Source: Endozoicomonas elysicola
GTDB lineage: Bacteria > Pseudomonadota > Gammaproteobacteria > Pseudomonadales > Endozoicomonadaceae
Length of the DNA: 64,000 nucleotides
Assembly: GCF_000710775.1 (NCBI RefSeq)
Contig: NZ_JOJP01000001.1
Coordinates: 3,594,693 to 3,658,692 of the forward strand
Direction of reading: 5' to 3'
Shown here piece by piece: positions 25,716 through 35,806 of this stretch. Positions within the stretch are counted from its first letter, which is position 1. Every line of letters begins with the position of its first letter. Made by a program: the position numbers and the translations under genes. The notes beneath the pieces were generated by a model. It had not been told where the DNA came from, ran no database searches, and saw only the letters and a list, made by a program, of their open reading frames with translations.

Positions 25716-26714
25716 ATGGGATGGTTAAGTACTTTTGTTCATAACACACTCAAGAAAAATTCGATCACGACACCAGCCCAGCTGCGAGAAGCTGGGATTC
25801 TGAGCATGAACAGCCGTAACCTGAATTATATTTCAAAATATAACCCCAGGCGGCTGCTCCCTTTAGTGGATGACAAGCTGACAACAAAACGCATGGCTGA
25901 AAAAGCCGGTGTTGATGTACCAGAGCTGATTGGTGTCATTGAGTACCAGTCAGATATTCGAAAGTTGAAAAGCATTCTAGAGCCGTTAGAACAGTTCGTT
26001 ATCAAACCAGCCAAAGGCAGCGGCGGCAAAGGCATTTTGGTTATCACTGGCCGGGATGGAGACCGCTATGTAAAAGCCAGTGGCGAAAGTCTATCCTTCA
26101 CCGCTATAAGTCGTGATGTCTCCAACATTCTTGGCGGCCTCTACAGCCTTGGTGGCAAAACCGATGTCGCAGTCATCGAAAGCCTGATCGTGGCTGACCC
26201 CATTTTCAGAGACTACAGTTTTGAAGGAGTACCGGATATTCGGGTCATTGTTTTTCGGGGATTCCCTGTGATGGCCATGATGCGACTGGCTACCCGAGCT
26301 TCGGATGGCAAAGCGAACTTGCATCAGGGAGCTGTTGGCGTCGGCCTGGACATTGCCACCGGAAACAGCCTCCGTAGCGTACAGCATGACCTACCGGTTC
26401 ATCATCATCCTGATACCGGCCACAACTTCTCTGCGCTCAACGTCCCCCACTGGCATAAAATACTGAGCCTTTCCGCAGCCTGCCATGAAATGACCCAGCT
26501 GGGTTACCTCGGAGTAGACCTGGTTCTTGACAAAAACCTTGGCCCACTGATTCTCGAGCTCAATGCTCGCCCCGGTCTTGCCATTCAGATCGCCAACGGC
26601 CAGGGGATTGAACCAAGACTCAAAACCATTGAGTCACTTCGAAAGCATGACCTACCGATTGAAGAGCGGGTTGCTTTTTCGCAAAAGCACTTTGGCGTTT
26701 CAGCCAATAACTGA
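25716..26714 (+). CDS. ATP-grasp ligase, alpha-L-glutamate ligase-like (RimK-related)
   Basis: 332 residues with an ATP-grasp fold: FVIKPAKGSGGKGILVI (phosphate loop), VAVIESLIVAD, a DIRVIVF strand and the metal-binding end LGPLILELNARPGLAIQIAN. Members of this branch are annotated as alpha-L-glutamate ligase-like proteins and form carbon-nitrogen bonds using ATP. It is the third gene of the cluster with the double retropepsin lipoprotein and the UUP1 protein. The start ATG at 25716 has a purine-rich GAGGTGGG 9 nt upstream. The acceptor substrate is not known. Confidence 0.87.
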   Translation: MGWLSTFVHNTLKKNSITTPAQLREAGILSMNSRNLNYISKYNPRRLLPLVDDKLTTKRMAEKAGVDVPELIGVIEYQSDIRKLKSILEPLEQFVIKPAKGSGGKGILVITGRDGDRYVKASGESLSFTAISRDVSNILGGLYSLGGKTDVAVIESLIVADPIFRDYSFEGVPDIRVIVFRGFPVMAMMRLATRASDGKANLHQGAVGVGLDIATGNSLRSVQHDLPVHHHPDTGHNFSALNVPHWHKILSLSAACHEMTQLGYLGVDLVLDKNLGPLILELNARPGLAIQIANGQGIEPRLKTIESLRKHDLPIEERVAFSQKHFGVSANN

Positions 26715-26828
26715 CCTTGCCTGCACATAGTTCCGTGCCAAGGATGGCATGAATATCCTCACATCTCCGGCAACTTAACTGCCGCACGGACTTCACATAC
26801 CGCCTTCTACTGTGTCAGAATTGCAGGC

Positions 26829-29132
26829 ATGCTCTGTTTCTCCAGGAAGGAGGAATCTGAATTGCTACCCACAATAAATGGACGCCGAGCAACTACTTTG
26901 GAACCTGTTTCCTCGTTAGGGAAGACGAAGCTGTTGTTTTCAATACAACATTTACTCACAAAAAATGATAAGCACCGGGCTTCCAATCAACCTGCTAGCT
27001 GGTTTCGTCTTGTATTTTTAATGCTGTTCCTCACCCTATCCGGATCACTGATTGCATCCCCGTTTTATCTTAGCGGTGATGATGCAATAGCTGACTTGGG
27101 GCTCGTTCCTGTTAAACCACCCACTGATATTTTTAAAAGCTCACAACCCTCTACGGGCAATTCACTGCAGTGGTATCGACTCGATATCGAACTATCACAG
27201 TATTCCACCCACGACTGGCTGATGGTATTCCGTCAGGTCCCCCATAAAAAGCTGGATGTTTTTGTCCCCACAAATGGTGGATACCTTCTCAAAAAAATGG
27301 GAGTCGATGGCTCTCAATCTGGTATAGCCCCCAACGCCATGAAGCTTGAAATCAAGCCTGGAGAAACAAAGACATATTACCTACGCCATAACTCAGCCCC
27401 TTTAAATCAACTTAATCCGGAATTTTGGCCATCACTGACCTATTTTGAAAAGCTCAGTGAACAACGAACGACCATTAGTTCGATTCAGACCCTACTGATT
27501 GTTGCATTGATTTTTATCTTCACCCTGACACTGAGAAATCGAACACCAGCTCTTTATTTATTAATCAGCCATATGCTCGCAGCCAATGTCATGATTCTGA
27601 TGTGGGAGGGTGAAGTTTTCCGTGTTATTTCATGGCTGGGCGACCCCGGTCATTGGCTACTTTTAATGACAACATTAGTCTTAGTGACAGGCATTACCAG
27701 TTACCGAACTCTGGCACTTCTACCAATATACAGCCCAAAAACAGACAAATTAATCCTTTCGCTGAACACCCTTGGTATTGCCCTGGCGACTTATGCCATC
27801 AGTACTGAAAGTACTGCCCCCAAAGCGACAATGGAGCTGGCCGCTTTCTCTCTTCTGGGCAGTTTTACCCTAGTCGTCTTTGCAACAGCTTACTGTCTTT
27901 ATAATGGTATCCGGCCAGCCAAGATGGCCTTTCCTTCAGCGCTGATCATGCTTCTTCTCCTTTCCTGGTCATGGTATACAGAAGCATGGCCAAGGAGCCT
28001 GCCTACTTATTCAGAGCTTCTTCTACTGTCTTTGCACGCCGCACTACTGCCATTATTTTACTGGCACAGCCACCAGCAGAATTTACAGCACGCCATGTCT
28101 ATTAGCGCCATTGCTCCTGCCAGCAGGAAACGGCGTATATTTGAGACAGCACTGAGACAACACCTACAAAACCCGGACTCCCCCCTGGCCGACATTGATG
28201 TCACACAGAGGATTCTATCGACGTTTGAGGAAGTGTTACCGGGCATACCCGCCATGGTTCTCCACCATCAAAGAAATGAGTGGAATATTATTCTCAGAGA
28301 CACTGAAGACTACTCAAAAACCGCTGACAACCTCAGAAAGCAGCTGCCTGCTATTGAAGATGACCTGCTAAATGTTATCTCCTCAGGCACTGAAACAAAG
28401 ATTAATTTCAAAGACCGTTTTGGGACTATTTACTGGGTTTTCCCCCTGAATATTGAAGCCGATGATAAAACGCTTACAGTGCTGGCACCACTGAGACATC
28501 ATCGCAATGCGACAACATGGCAAACCGCCTGCGATATAAGCAGCCATGCCTGCACATTAATGCAGGCAAACCGTCAGTCCCTCTTCTGGCAACAACAGGC
28601 CAGCCTTGATCCACTGACAGGACTTCTGAATCGGAGAGCTTTTTGCCAGGAGGCAGAAACCATTATTCAATCTTCACTCATGAATAACTCCACTCAGCCT
28701 TGCTGCGCACTGTTTATGGACATTGACAACTTCAAGCAACTGAATGATCAACAAGGCCATAATGCAGGGGATCAGATACTTAAAAATACAGCACTGATTT
28801 GCCGCAAGGCACTCAGGCAAAAGGACTTATTGGGTCGATATGGTGGCGAAGAGTTTGTGGCACTATTGCCTAATACAGAACCCTGGCAAGCATTTCGTGT
28901 TGCCGAACGGGTCAGAAATGCTATTGCCAGCGAATATGCCGAAAACAATAAATGGACCAACTGTAAGCCCATAACCGTAAGTATCGGTATTTCGGCCCTG
29001 TCCAGTGAAGCAAACTCACTGGACAGAATACTTGAAGAAGCAGATACAGCGATGTACCGGGCAAAACAGAGAGGTAAAAACCGCACATCAATCAGCGCCA
29101 GTCTAACCGATATTCGAATACCCTTATCGTAG
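26829..29132 (+). CDS. Membrane diguanylate cyclase (7TMR-DISMED2 sensor, GGEEF)
   Basis: Up to 767 residues. After an unusually long leader there is a signal-like helix (residues about 60-77), then a periplasmic 7TMR-DISMED2-like domain (LQWYRLDIELSQYSTHDWL), seven membrane helices from about residue 215 to 415, and a C-terminal GGDEF domain with SLDPLTGLLNRRAF, MDIDNFKQLND and GRYGGEEF. An RQKD inhibitory-site motif five residues before GGEEF suggests product feedback. It should make cyclic di-GMP in response to an extracellular cue. A TTG at 26862 has a much better ribosome binding site (AAGGAGGA) than the first ATG and may be the true start. Confidence 0.88.
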   Translation: MLCFSRKEESELLPTINGRRATTLEPVSSLGKTKLLFSIQHLLTKNDKHRASNQPASWFRLVFLMLFLTLSGSLIASPFYLSGDDAIADLGLVPVKPPTDIFKSSQPSTGNSLQWYRLDIELSQYSTHDWLMVFRQVPHKKLDVFVPTNGGYLLKKMGVDGSQSGIAPNAMKLEIKPGETKTYYLRHNSAPLNQLNPEFWPSLTYFEKLSEQRTTISSIQTLLIVALIFIFTLTLRNRTPALYLLISHMLAANVMILMWEGEVFRVISWLGDPGHWLLLMTTLVLVTGITSYRTLALLPIYSPKTDKLILSLNTLGIALATYAISTESTAPKATMELAAFSLLGSFTLVVFATAYCLYNGIRPAKMAFPSALIMLLLLSWSWYTEAWPRSLPTYSELLLLSLHAALLPLFYWHSHQQNLQHAMSISAIAPASRKRRIFETALRQHLQNPDSPLADIDVTQRILSTFEEVLPGIPAMVLHHQRNEWNIILRDTEDYSKTADNLRKQLPAIEDDLLNVISSGTETKINFKDRFGTIYWVFPLNIEADDKTLTVLAPLRHHRNATTWQTACDISSHACTLMQANRQSLFWQQQASLDPLTGLLNRRAFCQEAETIIQSSLMNNSTQPCCALFMDIDNFKQLNDQQGHNAGDQILKNTALICRKALRQKDLLGRYGGEEFVALLPNTEPWQAFRVAERVRNAIASEYAENNKWTNCKPITVSIGISALSSEANSLDRILEEADTAMYRAKQRGKNRTSISASLTDIRIPLS

Positions 29133-29152
29133 TACCTTTACCATGCAGTAAA

Positions 29153-31291
29153 TCAATGCTTTGACTTACTGAAGAGCTTCCCAAATGTACTGGTTGACTC
29201 CTGCTCTTTTGGCTGAAACTCTGCCAACAAGTTGGTAAAATGCCTGAGCCGACTTACCAAACCATTTGTCAGGTAGCGCTCTTCACCCAGCTCCTTTATC
29301 CCAACCTTGCATTTATCACCCTGTGAGGTATCTGCTTTTTTATCTGCTTGTTTTTTGGATGATTCCAGCTGCTGAGTATTTTGAGGGAGAAGCATTACCT
29401 GCATCTGCAGAGAGGAAGAGCTTAATGGCATATCTGAAACTCCACCTTCCTGAGCCCCACTTTGCATACGAGTTCTGTAATATTCGTCATCCTCCGCTTT
29501 TCTGCCTGCCTCTTCAGCTGCTGCCCGAGTCTCTCTTTGGGTTTGCATAGCCTTAATAATATCAGCCTTTCTCCCCCCTTTCCCCATAAGCTTTTGTTCA
29601 CGACTGATGATATTTTCTGCTACTTTCTTCTCTTCCTCAGCCTTTTCTAGCTTATCCCTGAACTGCTGGTCTCCTGCGAGAACTGCACTAACAGAATGTT
29701 TTACAATTTCTTTCTTCATCTTTTCAGTCATTGCATCAGAGAGACCTTTCCATATTTCCAGAGCCGCACCCATCCCATTCATTTTACTAGCCGTATAAAT
29801 TTCAAGAAGTTTTCTACCCATACCCTCACTGTCTGTGGGGTAGAATTTTTTAGCCTGCAAAAAGCGTGGAATCAATTCAACATAATCCTTATCTTCAAGC
29901 CTGTGGTTTCCTTTCCTCAAATATCGACTAAAAACTGGTTCAAACTCGGTACAGTCCTTCCGATCGGTTACGAATACATTTGATCTGGCATTATAACGAA
30001 GCTCTTCCAATTGTTGCTTGGCAACCTGCAGATCATCGGAAGTTTTCTTGTATTCTCCTTCAGTCCAACCGGATGTGACATCCTTTCTCCTTTGAGGCCT
30101 TATGCAATCAACCGGGGGGTTGTCCTTACAATAATTTTCCATTGCCTTAAGGATTACTGGATGAATGTATTGCTTATCCAGCATTGTCACACCAAGTGTT
30201 GGATATGAGAATCGATCTACACTTTTCTCTACTGCCGCCCCACCCGATGGCGTCAACTTTGTATTACTGCCAAGTAGCTCTTCTCTTTTATCCCGCGCAT
30301 ATTCCCACAACGCCTTGGTTAATCGTTCGGCCACTTTTGAATAAACGACTAGCCGGACACGGGATCTATCGCTTTTACTTAAATCATCACCCTCAAAAAC
30401 CTGACGAATCATTTTAAGATCATCAACGTGTGCAAGGCAGGTAACAATCTGATCTCTTCTTTGATCCCCCGTTAAAGTGTCTGGAATTGACTGCACTGCA
30501 CCAGAAAACTGCCTCATATTTAATCTTTTTGTAGTTATATTACCCGCCTGTAATTCCTGCAATACAAGGAGTTTTGCAAAGTCAGCTTCTGAGATTTTTC
30601 CTTTTTCCACAATATAACCAACCACACCTTCAAGAAAAGTATGGAAGTTTCTCTGGCACCGGTTAAGATGGGATTCCAACCCCTTTGCAAGCTGAATAAC
30701 ACGCCTATCCTTATCACTTAGCTCCCATGGAAAATCCCGCTGAAAGGATACCTGTTCAGGACTGGCCGCTGCGGACACCGGCTGATTTGCAGCAGAAAGA
30801 ACTGCTTGGGGCTCTTGTCTGACCAAAGCAGTTGCCATTTCAGTGTTTGTTCGTTCTGCCCGCCCTGTTGATTCAGCTGACTGCCTTGCTACGCCTGTCT
30901 GACCAGAGCGCCCCTCAGGAGGCAGCCTTGTTTTACTAATGCCAGCCTGATCGAGTGATGACCTTGGTAGATCAACAGACTTTCCAACCTGTCCAGCATG
31001 AGTCGGAGCAGATGATAACCTTGCCGTTCTGGCTGAAGAATCAGATCCACGCTCCTTTTCGCCCCCCCTTTGCACAGGGTTTCTTACTTCTGACTTTCTT
31101 GTATCTATTTTTTTTTCTGAAGCCGGGTTCGGCCCCCTATCTGATCTCATACCGGAGGTTGATTTTGCACTAGAATCCGATCGATACCTTTGAGAACTAG
31201 TTTTATCCGTTTGCTGATCTTTCCTGACATTATCGGATTGATTTTTATGCATAGCCAAAGGCTGGCCGCCCGTCATTCTGGTTGCTTCCAT
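29153..31291 (-). CDS. Large hypothetical protein with disordered N-terminus and coiled coils (effector candidate)
   Basis: 712 residues, not recognised. Residues 1 to about 190 are low-complexity, rich in Ser, Arg, Lys, Gly and Gln and without a signal peptide. From about 190 on it is helical and charged; the stretch around 545-620 (EKAEEEKKVAENI, ETRAAAEEAGRKAEDDEYYR) is probably coiled coil. No enzyme motif was seen. This composition is common in type III or type IV secreted proteins, but no secretion genes are in the window. The gene converges with the GGDEF gene (20-nt gap), and on its 5' side is a long AT-rich region. Confidence 0.55.
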   Translation of the reverse strand: MEATRMTGGQPLAMHKNQSDNVRKDQQTDKTSSQRYRSDSSAKSTSGMRSDRGPNPASEKKIDTRKSEVRNPVQRGGEKERGSDSSARTARLSSAPTHAGQVGKSVDLPRSSLDQAGISKTRLPPEGRSGQTGVARQSAESTGRAERTNTEMATALVRQEPQAVLSAANQPVSAAASPEQVSFQRDFPWELSDKDRRVIQLAKGLESHLNRCQRNFHTFLEGVVGYIVEKGKISEADFAKLLVLQELQAGNITTKRLNMRQFSGAVQSIPDTLTGDQRRDQIVTCLAHVDDLKMIRQVFEGDDLSKSDRSRVRLVVYSKVAERLTKALWEYARDKREELLGSNTKLTPSGGAAVEKSVDRFSYPTLGVTMLDKQYIHPVILKAMENYCKDNPPVDCIRPQRRKDVTSGWTEGEYKKTSDDLQVAKQQLEELRYNARSNVFVTDRKDCTEFEPVFSRYLRKGNHRLEDKDYVELIPRFLQAKKFYPTDSEGMGRKLLEIYTASKMNGMGAALEIWKGLSDAMTEKMKKEIVKHSVSAVLAGDQQFRDKLEKAEEEKKVAENIISREQKLMGKGGRKADIIKAMQTQRETRAAAEEAGRKAEDDEYYRTRMQSGAQEGGVSDMPLSSSSLQMQVMLLPQNTQQLESSKKQADKKADTSQGDKCKVGIKELGEERYLTNGLVSRLRHFTNLLAEFQPKEQESTSTFGKLFSKSKH

Positions 31292-31918
31292 AAGAAAAAA
31301 CCTTTGTTGTTTATATACAGGACTGCTTTGAAGGTAATTTATTATTACAATATGATAAAAAGAAAAATTAAATTACTAGTGTAAATTAGCAAACAACGTC
31401 ATTTACTGCATTTTTTTACAAGACATCCTCAGAATAAAAATCATCACCGAGTCAAAGACAACAATCAACAATGATTATTATTTAGAAAATTTAAACCAAA
31501 AAAACACAACTTACTCAAATATAATTTCTTTGCCAAAACCATTAACAAAAAAATTTTATAAAAATTAAAAACAATACAAATTACTGGACAAAACTCCAAT
31601 TAAAATAATTTCAATAAAATAAAAAATACGAAACATTTCACCAGATAGAAGACATCATAGATTTTGTTAACGTTATTGAAATATTATTATTTTTTAATAC
31701 TACCAATAACAATAATTAAAGCTCAAAATAATTTTTTCATCCATAGCTAGCCATTCAAAGCTGTTGTCATAAATAGCCCAACACGAGCTGGTACACTGAT
31801 AACTAAAATCACTATAATCATTAATAATGAAAGTATATTTACATATACCAAGCTGTCACAATGAACACTTATAATTGTGTGATTTTCCATTCTCTTTCCG
31901 CGTCAGGTTTACTCGAAA
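31292..31918. other. Very AT-rich divergent intergenic region
   Basis: 627 bases between two divergent genes, dominated by A/T runs (31430-31720), without open frames of note or RNA genes. It probably holds both promoters. Such AT richness is a typical target of H-NS-like silencing; that is inference. Confidence 0.5.
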
Positions 31919-33880
31919 ATGTCGAAAGGATCCGGCCTTCATAACAATGCTCCCAGTCAAAAGGAGCAACAAAAAAAGAAGCTGGAAAACGTTGATCTCA
32001 AACTGGAAGAGCGTGATCAACGCTGGCTTGAAAAAGTTGCCAGAGCCCCGCACCAGGAACCCTGGAGCGTCACCATTCTTCAATACGCATGGACCGCAGG
32101 CCCAGTCACGTTGATGGCCGCCTACTTTGGCTACTACTTTGCCTACGGCGTCATGATGCCCCTGGAAAGGGCTTTTTACTTTCTGGGCTATTCGGTCATC
32201 GCCGTTGCTTTGGGTGTCGGCTACCGCCTGTTCCATAATATGACTCATGGACGACAACAGGCAAAAGATCGGATAAACCTGCTCAGCCTGATCGATCAGG
32301 TTCCTGAACTTATCTATCAGGTTAGAGATCTTGGTCAGATCAACATGACAGAAGAACAGCGACGCATTCACTCAGCCGGTATACTTCTTCGTAAACTGGA
32401 TCTTGGGCCTGAATGGGTATCCACCGCTATAGAAGACCTGACAGGCAACCAGCAACTGGCAAAACAGGCAGAAAGGATTGAAATTTTTCGCCGTGCCGGT
32501 CTCTACAACAGAATGAAGGATATCATTGAAGAGGCCAGAGAAGAGTCTGATAAAGCCTTTCAATCCCTGAATGAGAACCACCCCAGAACAGCAGAAGCAC
32601 TGAAGAAGCGCCTGAATGGTATCGTTGCCCGTCCACACCACGGACAAAAACGTGAGCCTCTGTTCATTGAGCGGATTCTTTCCGCAATTGAAGAAGGTAA
32701 TGAAAACCTGATGACCCTCCATGATGTGGAGGAAATGCTTACTCTGTGCTTTGAACTGATCTGCGGCCGGGAAATTGCTTATCTGAAGATTGAGTACACA
32801 GGCCACTGGGATCTGGCAAGAGCCCTGGACAAGCTGGAAGAAGAACGTAACGACCTTCGCATCAGCCGCGCAAGAGTTTATTCTCGTCTCAAGGCATTAA
32901 CCACTTACTTGAACAACATTGGAATTCCTTCTGAAATTGGTAGCGGTAATGGATTAAGCACACATAAGCTCCTGACTATTGCGACTAAATCTCTGGACAC
33001 CTTGAGCCTTCAGGTACGGGAGGCTCGTCAATTAACCCTTTCGAGCCCTCAGAAAAAAGGTGCCCGAAAGCACCTTCTGACGCTTTCCACAAAAAGCCAG
33101 CAGTTGGAAAAAGCATTACAGATATACAACGAAAGCCACCGGGCTTACCTGAAACAAGGGCGAGACAGCCTGCTTTTAAAGCGCGCCCTGAAAAACTGGC
33201 AGAAACTGTCCAGCAAATATCAACATCAGAATAATGAGAACCTGAAACGAAGCCTGACTATTTCCGAACAGACAATTTTCCTGGATGACGAGGATAAGGC
33301 GGAAGTTACTCAGCGTATCCGACAATATCTCAATGAGTCCCCCGACCTGCAAAAAAACAGGCTCAAAAACAGCCAGGAAGATTCATCTCTTCTGGATGCA
33401 GAGCAAAACCTGACGGAAGCCTGCGCCCGGGACATTGCTATTGAGATTGCCACCATTCTGGATCCGTATATCCACCTGCACGAGCCTCAGATTCAGCGTG
33501 CAATCGAAAGCGCCAACGCCATCAGCTTAGCCAACATAGAACCGGGCATGAGCGCCAGAACCAAAGCAGCCTGGGGTGAAGCCATGGCGAGTGCCGTTGA
33601 AAAAAATCTGGCCACCAGCGCAGAAAAACTGGCTCAAAACCTGATCCGCTATTATCGGGTACCCCTCAGCGATCAGACCATCAACTTTCTGGTCAAAACC
33701 TACAATGCCAGCCTGGAAAGACTTCAGTTTATCGCCAGATACGAGACCCCTCTCAGCGCTTCTTACTCGCTGGACAATGTATCTGCCATGGAAGTTCCTC
33801 AGCCAAAAGACAACTGGCAAATTGACCTTTATAACGCCAAGAAAACCATAACCCGGATGAGCTTAAAAGGCATGGCATAA
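31919..33880 (+). CDS. Hypothetical inner-membrane protein with long cytosolic helical domain
   Basis: 653 residues, not recognised. A charged N-terminus with a short coiled coil (QKEQQKKKLENVDLKLEERD) is followed by two membrane helices (about 55-75 and 80-100), and then about 540 residues of helical, charged sequence with several coiled-coil stretches (for example around 295-320 and 380-440). No catalytic motif was seen. It may be a membrane-tethered structural or scaffold protein. Its base composition is like the housekeeping genes and unlike the AT-rich candidates nearby, so it may be part of the stable genome. It lies just upstream of cydABX on the same strand, with a 315-base gap. Confidence 0.6.
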   Translation: MSKGSGLHNNAPSQKEQQKKKLENVDLKLEERDQRWLEKVARAPHQEPWSVTILQYAWTAGPVTLMAAYFGYYFAYGVMMPLERAFYFLGYSVIAVALGVGYRLFHNMTHGRQQAKDRINLLSLIDQVPELIYQVRDLGQINMTEEQRRIHSAGILLRKLDLGPEWVSTAIEDLTGNQQLAKQAERIEIFRRAGLYNRMKDIIEEAREESDKAFQSLNENHPRTAEALKKRLNGIVARPHHGQKREPLFIERILSAIEEGNENLMTLHDVEEMLTLCFELICGREIAYLKIEYTGHWDLARALDKLEEERNDLRISRARVYSRLKALTTYLNNIGIPSEIGSGNGLSTHKLLTIATKSLDTLSLQVREARQLTLSSPQKKGARKHLLTLSTKSQQLEKALQIYNESHRAYLKQGRDSLLLKRALKNWQKLSSKYQHQNNENLKRSLTISEQTIFLDDEDKAEVTQRIRQYLNESPDLQKNRLKNSQEDSSLLDAEQNLTEACARDIAIEIATILDPYIHLHEPQIQRAIESANAISLANIEPGMSARTKAAWGEAMASAVEKNLATSAEKLAQNLIRYYRVPLSDQTINFLVKTYNASLERLQFIARYETPLSASYSLDNVSAMEVPQPKDNWQIDLYNAKKTITRMSLKGMA

Positions 33881-34195
33881 CGTGATCTACCCGGACAGAT
33901 GCTCCGTAACGGATGGCGGAACGTGCTATGCCAAACAGAGAACGATGAGCAGTGCGGCATACCGAAATATACCTATATTTTTACATAGGGTACTATAGTC
34001 CGTTGATTATTTATTGCCCAAGCTCTCTATCAAAAGCGTGCTGTTTCAACAAAAGACTCTTTTCAACCGTCTGCTTGAGACCTGAATATATTCTGGTTTC
34101 TGCTACTCTGAAGAGGGCTTCTGGCTGGAGCCGGAATTACGTTCAATGATGCAGTAGCCAGGCGTCTCTCCTGATAATATTTGTGGAGGAGTCTT
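33881..34195 (+). promoter_or_regulatory. Upstream region of cydABX
   Basis: 315 bases holding the cyd operon promoter and leader. A strong ribosome binding site (GGAGGAG, 34182-34188) lies 7 nt before the cydA ATG. I looked for a full FNR palindrome (TTGAT-N4-ATCAA) and found only a half-like GTTGAT near 34003. No RNA gene seen. Confidence 0.45.
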
Positions 34196-35794
34196 ATGAT
34201 TCTGGAAGAAGTCATAGATCTCTCGCGCTTTCAATTTGCCATTACTGCGCTCTATCACTTTCTATTCGTCCCATTGACGATTGGAATGACCTTTATCCTG
34301 GCTATCATGGAATCCGTCTATGTCATGACGGGCAAACAGATCTATAAAGACATGACCCGCTTCTGGGGTAAACTCTTCGGTATCAACTTCGCCATAGGTG
34401 TGGCCACTGGCCTTACCATGGAGTTTCAGTTTGGTACCAACTGGTCGTATTATTCCCACTATGTCGGCGATATCTTTGGCGCCCCGCTGGCCATTGAAGC
34501 CCTCATGGCCTTCTTCCTGGAATCCACCTTTGTTGGTATGTTTTTCTTTGGCTGGGATCGCCTGAGCAAAGTTCAGCACCTCGCCTGTACTTGGCTGATG
34601 GCCATTGGTACCAACCTTTCCGCGCTCTGGATTTTGATTGCTAATGCCTGGATGCAGAACCCTGTGGGAGCAGAGTTCAACTTTGAAACCATGCGCATGG
34701 AAATGACCAGCTTCGCTGACCTGGTCTTCAACCCGGTAGCACAGGTAAAGTTCATTCATACCGTAGCTGCAGGCTATACCACGGGAGCAATATTTGTCCT
34801 GTCCATCTCTGCCTATTATCTGCTCCAGAATAGAGACACCGGGTTTGCCCGTCGCTCTTTTGCCGTCGCTTCAGGTTTTGGCCTAGCCGCTATCCTGTCC
34901 GTTATTCTGCTGGGTGACGAATCAGGCTATGAGCTGGGTGATGTTCAGGAAGTAAAGCTTGCCGCGATTGAAGCTGAATGGGATACCCATCCGGCCCCCG
35001 CCAGTTTCACCGTTATTGGTATTCCTGACCAGGAGAACATGGAAACCGATTTTGCCATCAAGATTCCCTATGTGATGGGTATTATTGCGACCCGCTCGCT
35101 GGATGAGCAAGTTGCCGGCATCAAAGACCTGATCGAAGGCAAAATTCCGCGTATCAAGAATGGTATGGTGGCCTATGAGTTACTCCAGAAGCTGAAGGCT
35201 GGTGAAGATACACCTGAGAACCGGGCTGCATTTCTTGAAGTTGTCGATGACCTAGGTTATGGCTTGTTATTAACACGCTACACGGACGATATTCCATCTG
35301 CTTCGGACGCAATGATCCGTCAGGCAGCGGAAGACGCCATTCCAACGGTATGGCCTCTATTCTTCGCCTTCCGTATTATGGTCGGCTGTGGTTTTTTAAT
35401 GCTCCTGCTACTGATCACTGCGTTTGTTAAAACCGCCCGTCGCACAGAATACAAGAGCCGGTTCTTCCTGAAGCTTTGCCTGTGGTCGTTACCATTACCC
35501 TGGATTGCCAGTGAGATGGGCTGGTTTGTTGCTGAATTTGGCCGCCAACCATGGTCTATTTCAGGCATTTTGCCAACCTATCTGTCGGCATCAACACGAA
35601 CCGTGACTGATCTTTACCTGAGCATTGCTGGCTTCACACTGTTTTATGGCATCTTTGCCGTTGTTGAAATCTGGCTCATGGTTAAGTACTGCAAAATAGG
35701 CCCCAGCAGTTTGCACACCGGGCGTTATCACTTCGAACAAAAACAGGCGATTGCTGATGGTGATCTTACCAGTAACCTCCAGGGAAAAGCATAA
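34196..35794 (+). CDS. cydA: Cytochrome bd ubiquinol oxidase subunit I
   Basis: 532 residues, typical CydA. It carries heme b558, b595 and d and the quinol site of the bd oxidase in the inner membrane, reducing O2 with high affinity. Seen: the N-terminal [22 protein letters not shown] with the heme ligand His, the GRQPW motif near residue 447, and the long Q-loop region (about 250-360). The ATG at 34196 has a strong upstream ribosome binding site, so the five-residue extension upstream is not used. It is first in cydA-cydB-cydX. Confidence 0.97.
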   Translation: MILEEVIDLSRFQFAITALYHFLFVPLTIGMTFILAIMESVYVMTGKQIYKDMTRFWGKLFGINFAIGVATGLTMEFQFGTNWSYYSHYVGDIFGAPLAIEALMAFFLESTFVGMFFFGWDRLSKVQHLACTWLMAIGTNLSALWILIANAWMQNPVGAEFNFETMRMEMTSFADLVFNPVAQVKFIHTVAAGYTTGAIFVLSISAYYLLQNRDTGFARRSFAVASGFGLAAILSVILLGDESGYELGDVQEVKLAAIEAEWDTHPAPASFTVIGIPDQENMETDFAIKIPYVMGIIATRSLDEQVAGIKDLIEGKIPRIKNGMVAYELLQKLKAGEDTPENRAAFLEVVDDLGYGLLLTRYTDDIPSASDAMIRQAAEDAIPTVWPLFFAFRIMVGCGFLMLLLLITAFVKTARRTEYKSRFFLKLCLWSLPLPWIASEMGWFVAEFGRQPWSISGILPTYLSASTRTVTDLYLSIAGFTLFYGIFAVVEIWLMVKYCKIGPSSLHTGRYHFEQKQAIADGDLTSNLQGKA

Positions 35795-35806
35795 GGAGCG
35801 ATAACG

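Noticed and set aside
31856..32371. 171-residue minus-strand frame opposite the start of the 653-residue membrane protein
   Set aside because: Shadow frame; the plus strand has membrane helices and a consistent coding pattern.
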